A stretch of DNA of 29,902 nucleotides from Bacillota bacterium. Its GTDB lineage: Bacteria > Bacillota > Clostridia > Acetivibrionales > DSM-1351. The translations under genes and the position numbers were made by a program. Positions 1 to 8,194 of this stretch are shown in pieces. Where the stretch lies: assembly GCA_023412275.1 (NCBI GenBank), contig JAEYNY010000094.1:1-29902 (forward strand), given 5' to 3'. Position 1 is the stretch's first letter; each line of letters starts with the position of its first letter. The notes below the pieces were generated by a model. The model ran no database searches and was not told the origin of the DNA. It saw only the letters and a list, made by a program, of their open reading frames with translations.

Positions 1-733
1 CAATTACGGATAAATCAAACCTTGCCGTCCTGTGCCATTCACACTTGTCAAGCTCCTCCATTTCCATTGTGTCAAAGCTTCCTGTACCGTGATCATAATT
101 TTGCAAAACGAACATTATGTCAAACAAAGGATTCCTGGATGATTCCCTGTTTGCACTCACTGCCTCAATCAGCTTTTCGAATGGATAGTCCTGGTTCTCA
201 TATGCATTTAGGCATATTTCTTTTATCTCACTCAGGAAGTCGGAATACCTTTTTGTTTTCTCCGGCTTTCCTCTAAATGCCAGTGTATTTACATACATGC
301 CAGGGATATTCTGAGTGTCTTTGTGGGTCCTTCCCGACATTGGGCTGCCTATGACTATATCCTGCTGTCCTGAATATTTTGACAGTAGGATCATAAGTGC
401 ACTCATAAATATTATATAATCTGTTGTTTCTGTCTTACGTTGGATTTCCTCAATATCTACAGCCAGTTCCCCTTGTATACTGGCTGCTACAGCCCTGCTT
501 CTGAAGCTCTGCACCGACGGTCTTCTATAATCCAGCGGCATATTCAGAACAGGAACCTCATCAGCAAACATTGCTTTCCAGTATTCCTCTTGGGCTTTAA
601 TATCCACTGTCTTCTTATCTTCACATTTGGGAATCATGATATCATCACAAGGTAAATTATTTTCTGCAAATTTATTTTTACTGCAATAATTGACCATAGG
701 AATCTTGTCTTCATAACGTTTGTTTTCTTCCAT
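1..733 (-). CDS. NRPS-like protein, begins in C-terminal lobe of a condensation domain (C-terminus off the window)
   Basis: Reading on the minus strand from ATG 733-731 gives 244 uninterrupted codons to the window edge. An AAAGGAG Shine-Dalgarno about 12 nt upstream supports this start; the in-frame stop is at 763-761. From about residue 48 the protein matches the second lobe of an NRPS condensation domain: EEYWKAMFADEVPVLNMP, then the YRRPSVQSF stretch, IVIGSPMSGRTH, IPGMYVNTLA, YENQDYPFEKLIEAV and SRNPLFDIMFVLQNY. These are the usual late condensation motifs in order. The first lobe, with the catalytic HHxxxDG, is absent; only about 45 unassigned residues precede the homology, and the 130 nt upstream encode none of it. 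As a condensation catalyst it is probably inactive or needs another polypeptide; adenylation and carrier domains presumably follow off the window. Co-transcription with the radical SAM gene upstream is likely. Confidence 0.85.
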   Translation of the reverse strand, partial: MEENKRYEDKIPMVNYCSKNKFAENNLPCDDIMIPKCEDKKTVDIKAQEEYWKAMFADEVPVLNMPLDYRRPSVQSFRSRAVAASIQGELAVDIEEIQRKTETTDYIIFMSALMILLSKYSGQQDIVIGSPMSGRTHKDTQNIPGMYVNTLAFRGKPEKTKRYSDFLSEIKEICLNAYENQDYPFEKLIEAVSANRESSRNPLFDIMFVLQNYDHGTGSFDTMEMEELDKCEWHRTARFDLSVI

Positions 734-863
734 TATTTCTTCCAAACTCCTTTTGTACAATTAATCTATTTTCCGAATCTCATGCATTTGTTACCATTCA
801 AATAATAGAACCATTCTCAATTGTTCCCAATCCTTTGATTTTGAGCTATCAAACAAAATTCGC

Positions 864-3437
864 CTACAACGTTCTGAGCACATTCGCATAAATGTGTTCA
901 ATTAAACTTTCCGGGTCACCCAAATCTCCGCTGTAGCTACCGAATATGTCTTTCAACTGGGAAGTCAGATTGACAGTTTTGCAAATTAGTCCTTCTATAG
1001 TTTCACCCTCGGTAATATATTTCTGGAGCTTGTCCGTATCTAAGCATTCTCCATCCTTTATATTTACCATTGACATGGCGATTTCCTTATCGTACTGGCC
1101 TGTAGTTAATATCAGTGCAACACAGTCATTTACAAGTCTATTGGTCAATTTATCACTGCTTTTCAAATTGTTTTTTGATGATAAGTAAGATGAAAGTTGC
1201 TGAAACAGTCTGATTTTTGCATTGAATTTGATATTTTCTATTGAATCCGGGCTATGTTCCGGATAACCGGGAACCTCACTTGACTTTGGACCGCATACCA
1301 TAATTGTTTCCGTGTAATTTTTTCTGTTACTCATGAAAGCGTCCAACTCTTTTTCCCACTCATTTCCCCCCATCCGGACACATTCCTTTTTATACTCTCT
1401 TATCTTCTCCCAATTTGTAACTTCATTAAGTATAAAAATATTTGATTTATCAGGTATTTGTACAGGTTCACAACGATATGCCATTACTTGAATAAATCTT
1501 TCATAGTCAGCGCGGTTATGCATATATATAAGCTCTATTTGTTCAGATCTTGTATCCAAATGAATCGTAAAATCCTTATCCGAGGTTATAAACAGATTAC
1601 CGCTATTTCTATATACTTTTCCCCTGCTCACAACATCTCGGTATAATTCAGTTGCAGACATCCCCTTTTCTACCGGCAACAGTAATTTAGGGTATCTTCT
1701 CTCTAATGCATTATATAAGGCGGCTTGTGCATTGCCCGAACTTTGACTATTTTTATTTGATTTTCCTTGAAACATTGATGCGTATGATTTAATCGTTTTC
1801 ATAGTATCAGGATATTTCTCACTAGCATTTTTACATATTGGACTCTTCCCTATAAAGCTATCCAGTATGCTGAAGAAATCACCCAACTCGTCATATTTGG
1901 GGAGTATTCCTCCGATAGTTTTATTTTGAAAAAAGTTTATTACTTCGTCCCTGTTGTATTTAAAGAAATCCAGATACATTTCAAGAATATTATTATTATA
2001 ATGTTCTATAATTAAATCCATTGCCTCATAAATAAATGAATAGCAGAAATTAAACAGATACATTATAAAAACATTTAAAAATTTAAACTCCACTGTACTG
2101 TTTTTTTCAATGCTATAAAAATTAAGGAATATTTTTTTATTTTCTTTTACAAGATCGCTTACTTCAGAACATCTGGTATAGTCACTATTATTAAAGTCCA
2201 TTCCCCGGAATTCATTGAACTTTAGATCATCGTAATAGTTTTGTCCCATGCTTGTACCAGGCAGGAACGCCAGTGGCCATAATTCAATCAAAAACGTTCC
2301 TTTATAATTTCGTGTAATATTACTTTTCTTAATTCGGTGTATCATGGTAAGAGTATCATTCAGGTCTTCTCCCAACTCAGTCGGGAATCCGTATATAAAG
2401 GAAAACACCGCTGTTATATTACTTTCTATCAACCCTTTTAAAACCTGATCCACCTTTTCAAGCTTTAAGTTTTTGTTTACAGCCCTTTGAACTGTTTTTG
2501 ACCCGGTCTCAACTCCAAAAAATATTCCTACACATCCTGATTCAGACATTTTAAGTAGCATTTCACGGTCTACCGTGTCAATTCTTGCACTGCACTTCCA
2601 AGTTATATTCATTTTTCTTTTAATTATTTCATCACAAAATTCAAGAATATAATTCTTATTAAAAGTAAATAAATCATGTTGGAAATTGAAATCCTTGATC
2701 TGAAGTTTTTCCATATAAAACTCTACTTCAGAAATAATTTTCGGAATACTTTTTACTCTGAAATGGTTTCCCCAGAATTTTTGCGTTGAGCAAAAAGCAC
2801 ATCTGAAAGGACATCCTCTTCCGCCTTCAATATCTACAGACCCAAGTTCCCGGATCTTATCAGCTTCAACCCCTACCTTAGTAAAATCAATTACTTCCAG
2901 GTTTTCAATATCTGCAATATCAGTCCTGTTCCAATTGGCTATAATTTTGCCTTCACCATCTCTATAGGCCAAACCGACAATTCCTTCAACATCATTATTG
3001 AAAATGCCGTTTAGTATAGGGACAATTGTTTCCTCACCTTCACCTAAACCAATATAATCAATAGAATCAAATCCGCTTAATGTTTCTTCAGCAACCATAG
3101 TTGCATGAGGGCCCGCAAGTAATGTTATAATATTGGGATTCTTTGTTCTGATTGCCTTGCACAAAAACAGAGCTATGTGATAATTGTTACACATTGTGTA
3201 AACACTTATTATATCGGGCTTCTTTCCGATAATATAATCAACCATACAATCAATATTCTTCTGGAAACCATCATCCTTCAGAATACCTTCATAGTACACA
3301 TCATTAAAATCACATATCTCTACATCGTAATCTGTTCTGTTTTTTAAAATAAAGTATAAAGACAATAATCCCAATGGAGTCTGTATACGTTTCAAGCTTG
3401 AAAAATCATATAGATTTATAAACATTACCTTTTTCAT
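864..3437 (-). CDS. B12-binding radical SAM enzyme with an extra C-terminal domain
   Basis: An 857-aa protein. Residues 1-150 resemble a cobalamin-binding Rossmann domain (PLGLLSLYFILK, PDIISVYTMC, LLAGPHATMV, YIGLGEGEETIVPIL). The radical SAM core follows, with the 4Fe-4S cysteines in CPFRCAFC (Cys209, Cys213, Cys216) and later CVGIFFGVETGS and FSFIYGFPTE. The family cleaves SAM reductively; B12-binding members often methylate unactivated carbon or phosphorus, or rearrange rings, and the substrate here cannot be read from sequence. Residues 400-560 are a helical region typical of such enzymes. A Ser/Asn-rich linker (560-570) leads to a domain of about 270 residues (590-857) that I cannot assign. 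The start has an AGAGGAG Shine-Dalgarno 7 nt upstream. The gene lies 55 nt after an exporter permease without an evident terminator, so it probably belongs to the PadR-led operon. A tailoring role is inferred from context. Confidence 0.85.
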   Translation of the reverse strand: MKKVMFINLYDFSSLKRIQTPLGLLSLYFILKNRTDYDVEICDFNDVYYEGILKDDGFQKNIDCMVDYIIGKKPDIISVYTMCNNYHIALFLCKAIRTKNPNIITLLAGPHATMVAEETLSGFDSIDYIGLGEGEETIVPILNGIFNNDVEGIVGLAYRDGEGKIIANWNRTDIADIENLEVIDFTKVGVEADKIRELGSVDIEGGRGCPFRCAFCSTQKFWGNHFRVKSIPKIISEVEFYMEKLQIKDFNFQHDLFTFNKNYILEFCDEIIKRKMNITWKCSARIDTVDREMLLKMSESGCVGIFFGVETGSKTVQRAVNKNLKLEKVDQVLKGLIESNITAVFSFIYGFPTELGEDLNDTLTMIHRIKKSNITRNYKGTFLIELWPLAFLPGTSMGQNYYDDLKFNEFRGMDFNNSDYTRCSEVSDLVKENKKIFLNFYSIEKNSTVEFKFLNVFIMYLFNFCYSFIYEAMDLIIEHYNNNILEMYLDFFKYNRDEVINFFQNKTIGGILPKYDELGDFFSILDSFIGKSPICKNASEKYPDTMKTIKSYASMFQGKSNKNSQSSGNAQAALYNALERRYPKLLLPVEKGMSATELYRDVVSRGKVYRNSGNLFITSDKDFTIHLDTRSEQIELIYMHNRADYERFIQVMAYRCEPVQIPDKSNIFILNEVTNWEKIREYKKECVRMGGNEWEKELDAFMSNRKNYTETIMVCGPKSSEVPGYPEHSPDSIENIKFNAKIRLFQQLSSYLSSKNNLKSSDKLTNRLVNDCVALILTTGQYDKEIAMSMVNIKDGECLDTDKLQKYITEGETIEGLICKTVNLTSQLKDIFGSYSGDLGDPESLIEHIYANVLRTL

Positions 3438-3492
3438 ATAACGCTCCTCTACTAATACAATACTTTCGGGCCCTTTTTATTCAGCCTGTTAA

Positions 3493-4611
3493 TCAGGACT
3501 TCGACATGTCAACCTTGCGGATGAAAGTTAATACAAACATTACAAAGGCAAAGGCAAGCATCAATCCTATCTGAACAGCACAGTCCGCAATGCTCTTACC
3601 TTCAAATATCTTTGTTGCCGCCAGCATATACCATCTGGTGGGTATTAATTGTCCTATCCTCTGCAATGATTGTGGCATAAAATCAAACGGCCATAAACAA
3701 CCTCCCAGCATCAGCATAGGCATAGTTAGTAAAGCTACCGTTGCATTTACATGCGATGACTTTTTTGCATACCTTGAGATTATTATTCCTATTGAAACAC
3801 ATGTAAGTGCAAACAACATGGATAATAGTACTAACTGCGGGAATACTCCTCCGAAATCGATATGATACCCTTTCCATAATATGTATAGTACGACTACTAT
3901 TTGGATAAAGGCAACAAGTGTAAAACTGATGATATTCTGGAGAAAATAACTTCTAAGAGAAACTGGGGTTGTCATAATTCTTGTAAAGGTTTTATATTCT
4001 TTATCCTTCATTATCAATGTTGTAGCTGACATCATAAGCAGCATCAGACCCATCGCAAAGAATCCTATTGATAATGTCTTTCTCTGACTGTTTTCTGCTT
4101 CCCCGTCAAATTTCTTGTTGTCGAGTTTCAATGACCCATGGAGATATTTATCCATAGATTGATAGAATATGTTTTCATCTTGATTTGCAGATTTGCTTAT
4201 TGTTTTAGCAGAACTGAAGAAACTGCTTATTGACAGTTTTATAGGTTCATTTGCGTTAGTTCCTTCAAGCATATAGAAATCTACATTATCATCTTTTCCA
4301 CTCAAAACATTTTTTGTGAAGTCTTTATTTATTACAATTCCACAATCAATTTTGGAATTTATAACTGCATTTTTGATTTCATCTTCTTTGAAGTCTACCA
4401 GCTTAATATTTTCACTTTTATCCTTCAGGAAATCTGAAAACAACTGAGTCAATTTTGTATTGTCATTATCCACCAAAGTCACTTTGTATACCGCATTACC
4501 TGTTGAGCCAACCACAACTACAACAGTTAAAAGAACCGGTATAACCAACATAAAAAGAAAGTTTAATTTCTTTTTGAAAATACGTCTTATATTAGTTAAT
4601 AATACTGTCAA
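3493..4611 (-). CDS. ABC-2 type exporter permease, second subunit
   Basis: A 372-aa membrane protein of the ABC-2 family with a large extracytoplasmic domain. One N-terminal helix (LNFLFMLVIPVLLTVVVVVG) is followed by about 150 mostly polar residues and then a cluster of five or so hydrophobic helices, including IGFFAMGLMLLMMSATTLIM and the C-terminal IGLMLAFAFVMFVLTFI. Its ATG overlaps the TGA of the upstream permease by 4 nt (ATGA), so the two are probably translationally coupled and form a heterodimeric channel with the ATPase at 5753-6682. Position in a natural-product cluster suggests product export or self-immunity, but this is inference; lantibiotic, drug and peptide exporters share the architecture. 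Confidence 0.88.
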   Translation of the reverse strand: MTVLLTNIRRIFKKKLNFLFMLVIPVLLTVVVVVGSTGNAVYKVTLVDNDNTKLTQLFSDFLKDKSENIKLVDFKEDEIKNAVINSKIDCGIVINKDFTKNVLSGKDDNVDFYMLEGTNANEPIKLSISSFFSSAKTISKSANQDENIFYQSMDKYLHGSLKLDNKKFDGEAENSQRKTLSIGFFAMGLMLLMMSATTLIMKDKEYKTFTRIMTTPVSLRSYFLQNIISFTLVAFIQIVVVLYILWKGYHIDFGGVFPQLVLLSMLFALTCVSIGIIISRYAKKSSHVNATVALLTMPMLMLGGCLWPFDFMPQSLQRIGQLIPTRWYMLAATKIFEGKSIADCAVQIGLMLAFAFVMFVLTFIRKVDMSKS

Positions 4612-5735
4612 TTTGTTCTCCTCCTTGCCAATATAATAGAAACAGCCGAAATAACAACGGTAGCTATAAGTAACGCAAGAACATTGGTTACTACAAGATG
4701 CTGATCCCCATTGTAAATGGTATTAAAAAACGCTGTATGTGCCCATTGGTTTGGTGAAAGGTATTTAATAGGTCCAAAATCAATTTTTACGTATCCTCCT
4801 GCAATAAATGTAAATATCGGAACAAGGAGACTTGATAAAGCCCCTGCACGGTTTACATCATTGAACATTATGCATAGCATAGCACCTATCGCTGTAGCAA
4901 ATACTGCAACAAGTAATGTGAAAGCCAATATTATGAATATATTGCTTCCCCAATTAGCCTTAAGAACAAACTTTGTAAATAAGACCATGACAAGACCCTG
5001 CACAAAGTTCGAAAGGCATGCCCCTATCATCTTTCCTGCATATTGTTGAACCGGACTAACCGGAGTACTTTTAATCCTCTTGCCCATTACTCCTATGTAA
5101 TCTTCTCCCACCAACTCACATCCGAAGGCGGCACCGGATAACAGCGACAGCACAAGTATCGTAACTGCATAATAGTCAATAGCTTTTGGCCTGTTACCAT
5201 TGATTGAAATAGGTATTTCCTTAATACTGGAAGAGGAATCGTATTCTGCAGGTTTGCCTGTTACCATAGCAACCGCTATATTTGTGTTAACAATATTGAC
5301 ATACGAATCCATAATATTCTGTACGACTGTCAGTTTGTAGTCTGAATATTTGCTGGAGTATATCGTAACACTTGATTTCTCACCGCTTTCTATTTGCTTC
5401 GTATAATCTTTATCAATAAATATAAGGGAAGAAATTTTATCATCAGAAATCATTTTTTCAGCTTTATCAACAGAATCAACCTGAACAAGACTTATCAATT
5501 CTTTAATGGATTTATCCTCTTTTAGGATTTTTACAAGGTTCTCTCCCTGTTTTCCACTGTCAAGGTTCAGGTAACCTACTTTTATAATATCCATGCTGGA
5601 TAGCTCAAAAGAGCCTTTTAATGCCATACCCAATATTACTATGGCGACAATCGGAATCAATATTTTCATTATATTGGTCCTTTTATCTAGCATGATTCTT
5701 TTTATTGTATAATAAGCAATATATAATGTATTCAT
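4608..5735 (-). CDS. ABC-2 type exporter permease, first subunit
   Basis: A 375-aa ABC-2 permease built like its neighbour. An N-terminal helix (IMKILIPIVAIVILGMAL) precedes an extracytoplasmic domain to about residue 185, then come five or six membrane segments, including YYAVTILVLSLLSGAAFG and VTNVLALLIATVVISAVSII. Motifs such as KRIKSTPVSPVQQYAGKMIG and FNDVNRAGALSSLLVPIFTF are typical of the cytoplasmic coupling region and the late helices. The gene starts 17 nt after the ATPase stop and overlaps the next permease by 4 nt. It is clearly homologous in layout to that permease, so the two are probably an old duplication forming a heterodimer. The exported substrate is unknown. Confidence 0.88.
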   Translation of the reverse strand: MNTLYIAYYTIKRIMLDKRTNIMKILIPIVAIVILGMALKGSFELSSMDIIKVGYLNLDSGKQGENLVKILKEDKSIKELISLVQVDSVDKAEKMISDDKISSLIFIDKDYTKQIESGEKSSVTIYSSKYSDYKLTVVQNIMDSYVNIVNTNIAVAMVTGKPAEYDSSSSIKEIPISINGNRPKAIDYYAVTILVLSLLSGAAFGCELVGEDYIGVMGKRIKSTPVSPVQQYAGKMIGACLSNFVQGLVMVLFTKFVLKANWGSNIFIILAFTLLVAVFATAIGAMLCIMFNDVNRAGALSSLLVPIFTFIAGGYVKIDFGPIKYLSPNQWAHTAFFNTIYNGDQHLVVTNVLALLIATVVISAVSIILARRRTN

Positions 5736-5752
5736 TGCTATCCTCCAATCAC

Positions 5753-6682
5753 TTAATCTCTTAGTGTTTTACCTGTTAAAGACAGAAAAGCAGCCTCCAG
5801 TGTTGGTTGCTCAATATTTACAGATATGATTTTTACTCCGCCTTTTACAAGTCTTTCAATCATAATAGGAAGATTATCGATGTTTTTCTTTGATTTTACC
5901 AGAAGAGCATTTCCATTCTCATTGACACTGCAGCTTATTACACCTTCAATGTCCTTTATGATATTCTCACATTTGCCGTTATCATCCTCGACTTCAAATT
6001 TTGTCAATCTCTCGGTGAGAATACTATTCTTAATACTCTCGCTTGTTCCTTCGGCAATAAGCTTTCCTAAATCAATAATTGCTACTTTCGTACATATTTC
6101 CTCAATTTCTTCCATGTAGTGGGAAGTATAAATAACTGTTGTCCCGTTCTCATTGAGTTTTTTTATTGTTTCCAGAATATTATTTCTTGATTGCGGGTCA
6201 ACACCTACTGTCGGTTCATCCATTATCAAAAGTTCAGGTTCATGAACAATAGCACATGCGATATTTAGACGTCTTTGCATTCCTCCGGAGAATTTTTTGG
6301 GATTTTCCTTTCTTCTGTCCCAAAGGCCGATGAACTCCAATGATTTTTTTACTGCTTCCTTCAATGCAGCTCCTCTTAAACCATAAAGTTTCCCAAAGAA
6401 GGCAACATTGTCATATGCATTTAGTTCGTAACATATAGCAATTTCCTGAGGCACAAAGCCAATTTTCTTTTTTGCAGCCCTGGAAATTTTATTCCCAAAA
6501 ATCTCAATGGTTCCTTCGTCTACTTTTGTAAGCCCCAGAATCGCATTGATAAATGTTGACTTACCTGCACCATTCGGGCCAAGTAATCCTAGGATATCCC
6601 CTTCTTTAACCTGTAAGCTTATACCATTTACTGCAACTAATTTATTAAAACTCTTAACCATGCTTTCAACTTTTAAAACCAC
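5753..6682 (-). CDS. ABC exporter ATPase
   Basis: A 309-aa nucleotide-binding subunit for the two downstream permeases. It carries Walker A GPNGAGKST (residues 35-43), the Q-loop in FVPQEIA, a signature FSGGMQRRLN, Walker B ELLIMDEPTVGVDP and the switch histidine in YTSHYMEE, followed by a C-terminal regulatory extension of about 90 residues common in drug and bacteriocin exporters. I start it at GTG 6682-6680 rather than at the in-frame TTG 15 nt upstream. A strong GGAGGGG Shine-Dalgarno lies 6 nt before the GTG and overlaps the TTG, so the TTG cannot use it. It sits 20 nt after the HAAS-domain gene in the PadR-led operon. Confidence 0.93.
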   Translation of the reverse strand: MVLKVESMVKSFNKLVAVNGISLQVKEGDILGLLGPNGAGKSTFINAILGLTKVDEGTIEIFGNKISRAAKKKIGFVPQEIAICYELNAYDNVAFFGKLYGLRGAALKEAVKKSLEFIGLWDRRKENPKKFSGGMQRRLNIACAIVHEPELLIMDEPTVGVDPQSRNNILETIKKLNENGTTVIYTSHYMEEIEEICTKVAIIDLGKLIAEGTSESIKNSILTERLTKFEVEDDNGKCENIIKDIEGVISCSVNENGNALLVKSKKNIDNLPIMIERLVKGGVKIISVNIEQPTLEAAFLSLTGKTLRD

Positions 6683-6702
6683 TATATACCCCTCCAAACT
6701 TT

Positions 6703-7671
6703 TTATTTTAACTTATATTTTATGTTTGATATGACACAGTTCCGAATGCAGCTGTACAAAAACAAAACAACCACAATTACCATAACTATATTAAGATAAC
6801 TCATACCTTTCAAAGCATCCTGAAATTCAGGGACTTCATTCCGGTAAAATGTTATGACGTTTATAGCAGCCCATAACAAAACTAATCTTGTAGTTGTCAA
6901 TAAGAGTTCTCCGGAAATTTTGCCTGATAATGCTTTATACAGGTAGTTAACGAAATGAATTGCCGTTACAACTATAATTGCTATGGAAACGGCCTTGCAT
7001 ATTGCACTGTCCGCAAGAATTACGTTATGATCCTTTAAAGAGGAAATAACAAACAGAGTTTTGTACTTTGCGTAAACCAATAACTCTACAGCAAAAACAA
7101 CTACGCTTACAAACATCAGAATAATATTGTCTTTTCTTTGTTTAGGACGGAAAAAACTAATATCCGATAAGCTGGTATTTTCATCATTGTCATTCATAAA
7201 TTTAAAAAATTTAAAATCACGCTTCTTTTTAAATAAGTACGCAGTAATAGGTAGCAATAGAACAGCGTCCATAAATAAAACAACAAATACACTTAAGATT
7301 TGTAAAAGGAGCTGCACATTGTCAGAATATGAATTGTCAAAAGCCAGACTATCAATATTATTAATCATTAAAAACATATATATGCTTGAGTGAATGGCAA
7401 ATACTATGCTTAGAAGCATCATAAAAAATCTTTTTCTGGGGATTGTGTTCTCTTGGAGCTCATGCATATACCTTTTCGCTACCTCTCTGGGAGATCCGAA
7501 ATCTTTTGTAACTTTTAGGATTCCTTCTTCCGTTACTTTTTGGTAGGTATTTTTAGTTTCTTCAAGAATATACGCCTCAATCTCTTTCAGAATATCTTCT
7601 TTGTCCTTTGAATTATTTGTGTAAAGATATTGACTTATTTCATTCAAATATGTCTTCAAATTATTCGTCAT
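6703..7671 (-). CDS. HAAS-domain (DUF1700-like) membrane protein
   Basis: A 322-aa protein. The first 80 residues form a HAAS-type domain (YLNEISQYLYT, KEDILKEIEAYI, GSPREVAKRYM), which in Firmicutes is very often encoded beside a PadR regulator. About six hydrophobic segments follow, for example FFMMLLSIVFAIHSSIYMFL, LLLQILSVFVVLFMDAVLLL and IVMVIVVVLFLYSCI. The pairing with PadR is established for the family; the molecular role (membrane sensing or modulation of the regulator or transporter) is not settled, and nothing here resolves it. Its ATG lies inside the 3' end of padR, an 11-nt overlap that indicates translational coupling. The exporter ATPase follows directly, which ties the sensor pair to the transporter. 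Confidence 0.8.
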   Translation of the reverse strand: MTNNLKTYLNEISQYLYTNNSKDKEDILKEIEAYILEETKNTYQKVTEEGILKVTKDFGSPREVAKRYMHELQENTIPRKRFFMMLLSIVFAIHSSIYMFLMINNIDSLAFDNSYSDNVQLLLQILSVFVVLFMDAVLLLPITAYLFKKKRDFKFFKFMNDNDENTSLSDISFFRPKQRKDNIILMFVSVVVFAVELLVYAKYKTLFVISSLKDHNVILADSAICKAVSIAIIVVTAIHFVNYLYKALSGKISGELLLTTTRLVLLWAAINVITFYRNEVPEFQDALKGMSYLNIVMVIVVVLFLYSCIRNCVISNIKYKLK

Positions 7672-7993
7672 ACATTCTCCCCTTTACTTTCATCATGATA
7701 TTACATTGCCTTTTCCATATTTCATTTAACTGAGTCCGTACACTTATTCCTTCAGCAGTAATAGTGTACTTTTTCTGCGGCTGACCGTCGTTAAGTGCCC
7801 ATTCGCTGCTTGCCCACCCGTTTTTCTCGAATCGGCACAGTAAAGGATACAAAGTATTTGCTTCTACCGAATCGTACCCAATGTCTCTCAACTTTTTGAT
7901 GAGCCCATATCCATGAATGGGTTCACAAAGGCATTCCAAAACTATCAGCTGCAAATAGCCCCTATTCATTTCACTAATAAGTTTCGCGTCCAA
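7661..7993 (-). CDS. PadR-family transcriptional regulator
   Basis: A 110-aa winged-helix regulator of the small PadR class. It shows the typical N-terminal helix (MNRGYLQLIVLECL), the HGYGLIKKL recognition region, the conserved NTLYPLLCRFEKNGW segment and the wing GQPQKKYTITAEG, plus a short C-terminal dimerisation helix. The start is TTG 7993-7991 with an AGAGGGGG Shine-Dalgarno 4-5 nt upstream; the family's N-terminus (MDAKLISEM...) fits it. It is the first gene of an operon running through the HAAS protein, the exporter and probably the radical SAM and NRPS genes. PadR repressors of drug exporters usually bind their own promoter, and a dyad sits just downstream of the -10 box here. Its ligand could be the cluster's product. 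Confidence 0.92.
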   Translation of the reverse strand: MDAKLISEMNRGYLQLIVLECLCEPIHGYGLIKKLRDIGYDSVEANTLYPLLCRFEKNGWASSEWALNDGQPQKKYTITAEGISVRTQLNEIWKRQCNIMMKVKGRMYDE

Positions 7994-8081
7994 ATTACCC
8001 CCTCTTTCCCTTTAATTAACACCCTTTAGGTGCTTAAAGATATTTCGTTCTAATAACAAAACATTTTGCGCTGTATACTAT

Positions 8082-8094
8082 TGTGTATGACACA
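8082..8094 (-). promoter_or_regulatory. candidate PadR operator dyad
   Basis: The minus strand reads TGTGT-CAT-ACACA, a perfect 5-bp inverted repeat with a 3-nt spacer. Partial extended symmetry flanks it (TACT on one side, AGTA on the other, offset by a few bases). It lies about 8-20 nt downstream of the predicted transcription start of the PadR operon, where a bound repressor would block transcription. PadR autoregulation through a dyad near the promoter is common; binding by this PadR is inferred. Confidence 0.4.
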
Positions 8095-8108
8095 GTAATA
8101 TATAACAT

Positions 8109-8137
8109 ATTATATTATCATATGAAATATATGTCAA
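8109..8137 (-). promoter_or_regulatory. consensus sigma-A promoter of the PadR-exporter operon
   Basis: On the minus strand TTGACA (8137-8132) and TATAAT (8114-8109) are separated by exactly 17 nt. Both hexamers match the vegetative consensus perfectly. Transcription should start near 8102, giving a leader of about 108 nt before the TTG start of padR. The 200 nt between the split ketosynthase and padR hold no other gene, and I see no clear terminator for the PKS transcript. Confidence 0.85.
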
Positions 8138-8194
8138 CAAAACTATTTTAAGGGTACTTTCTCAAATTCAGACTTAACTGAAACTTCTTAGCTT

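Noticed and set aside
440..655. 71-codon plus-strand frame at the left edge
   Set aside because: It is antisense to the condensation-domain coding sequence, which is conserved in the minus-strand frame.
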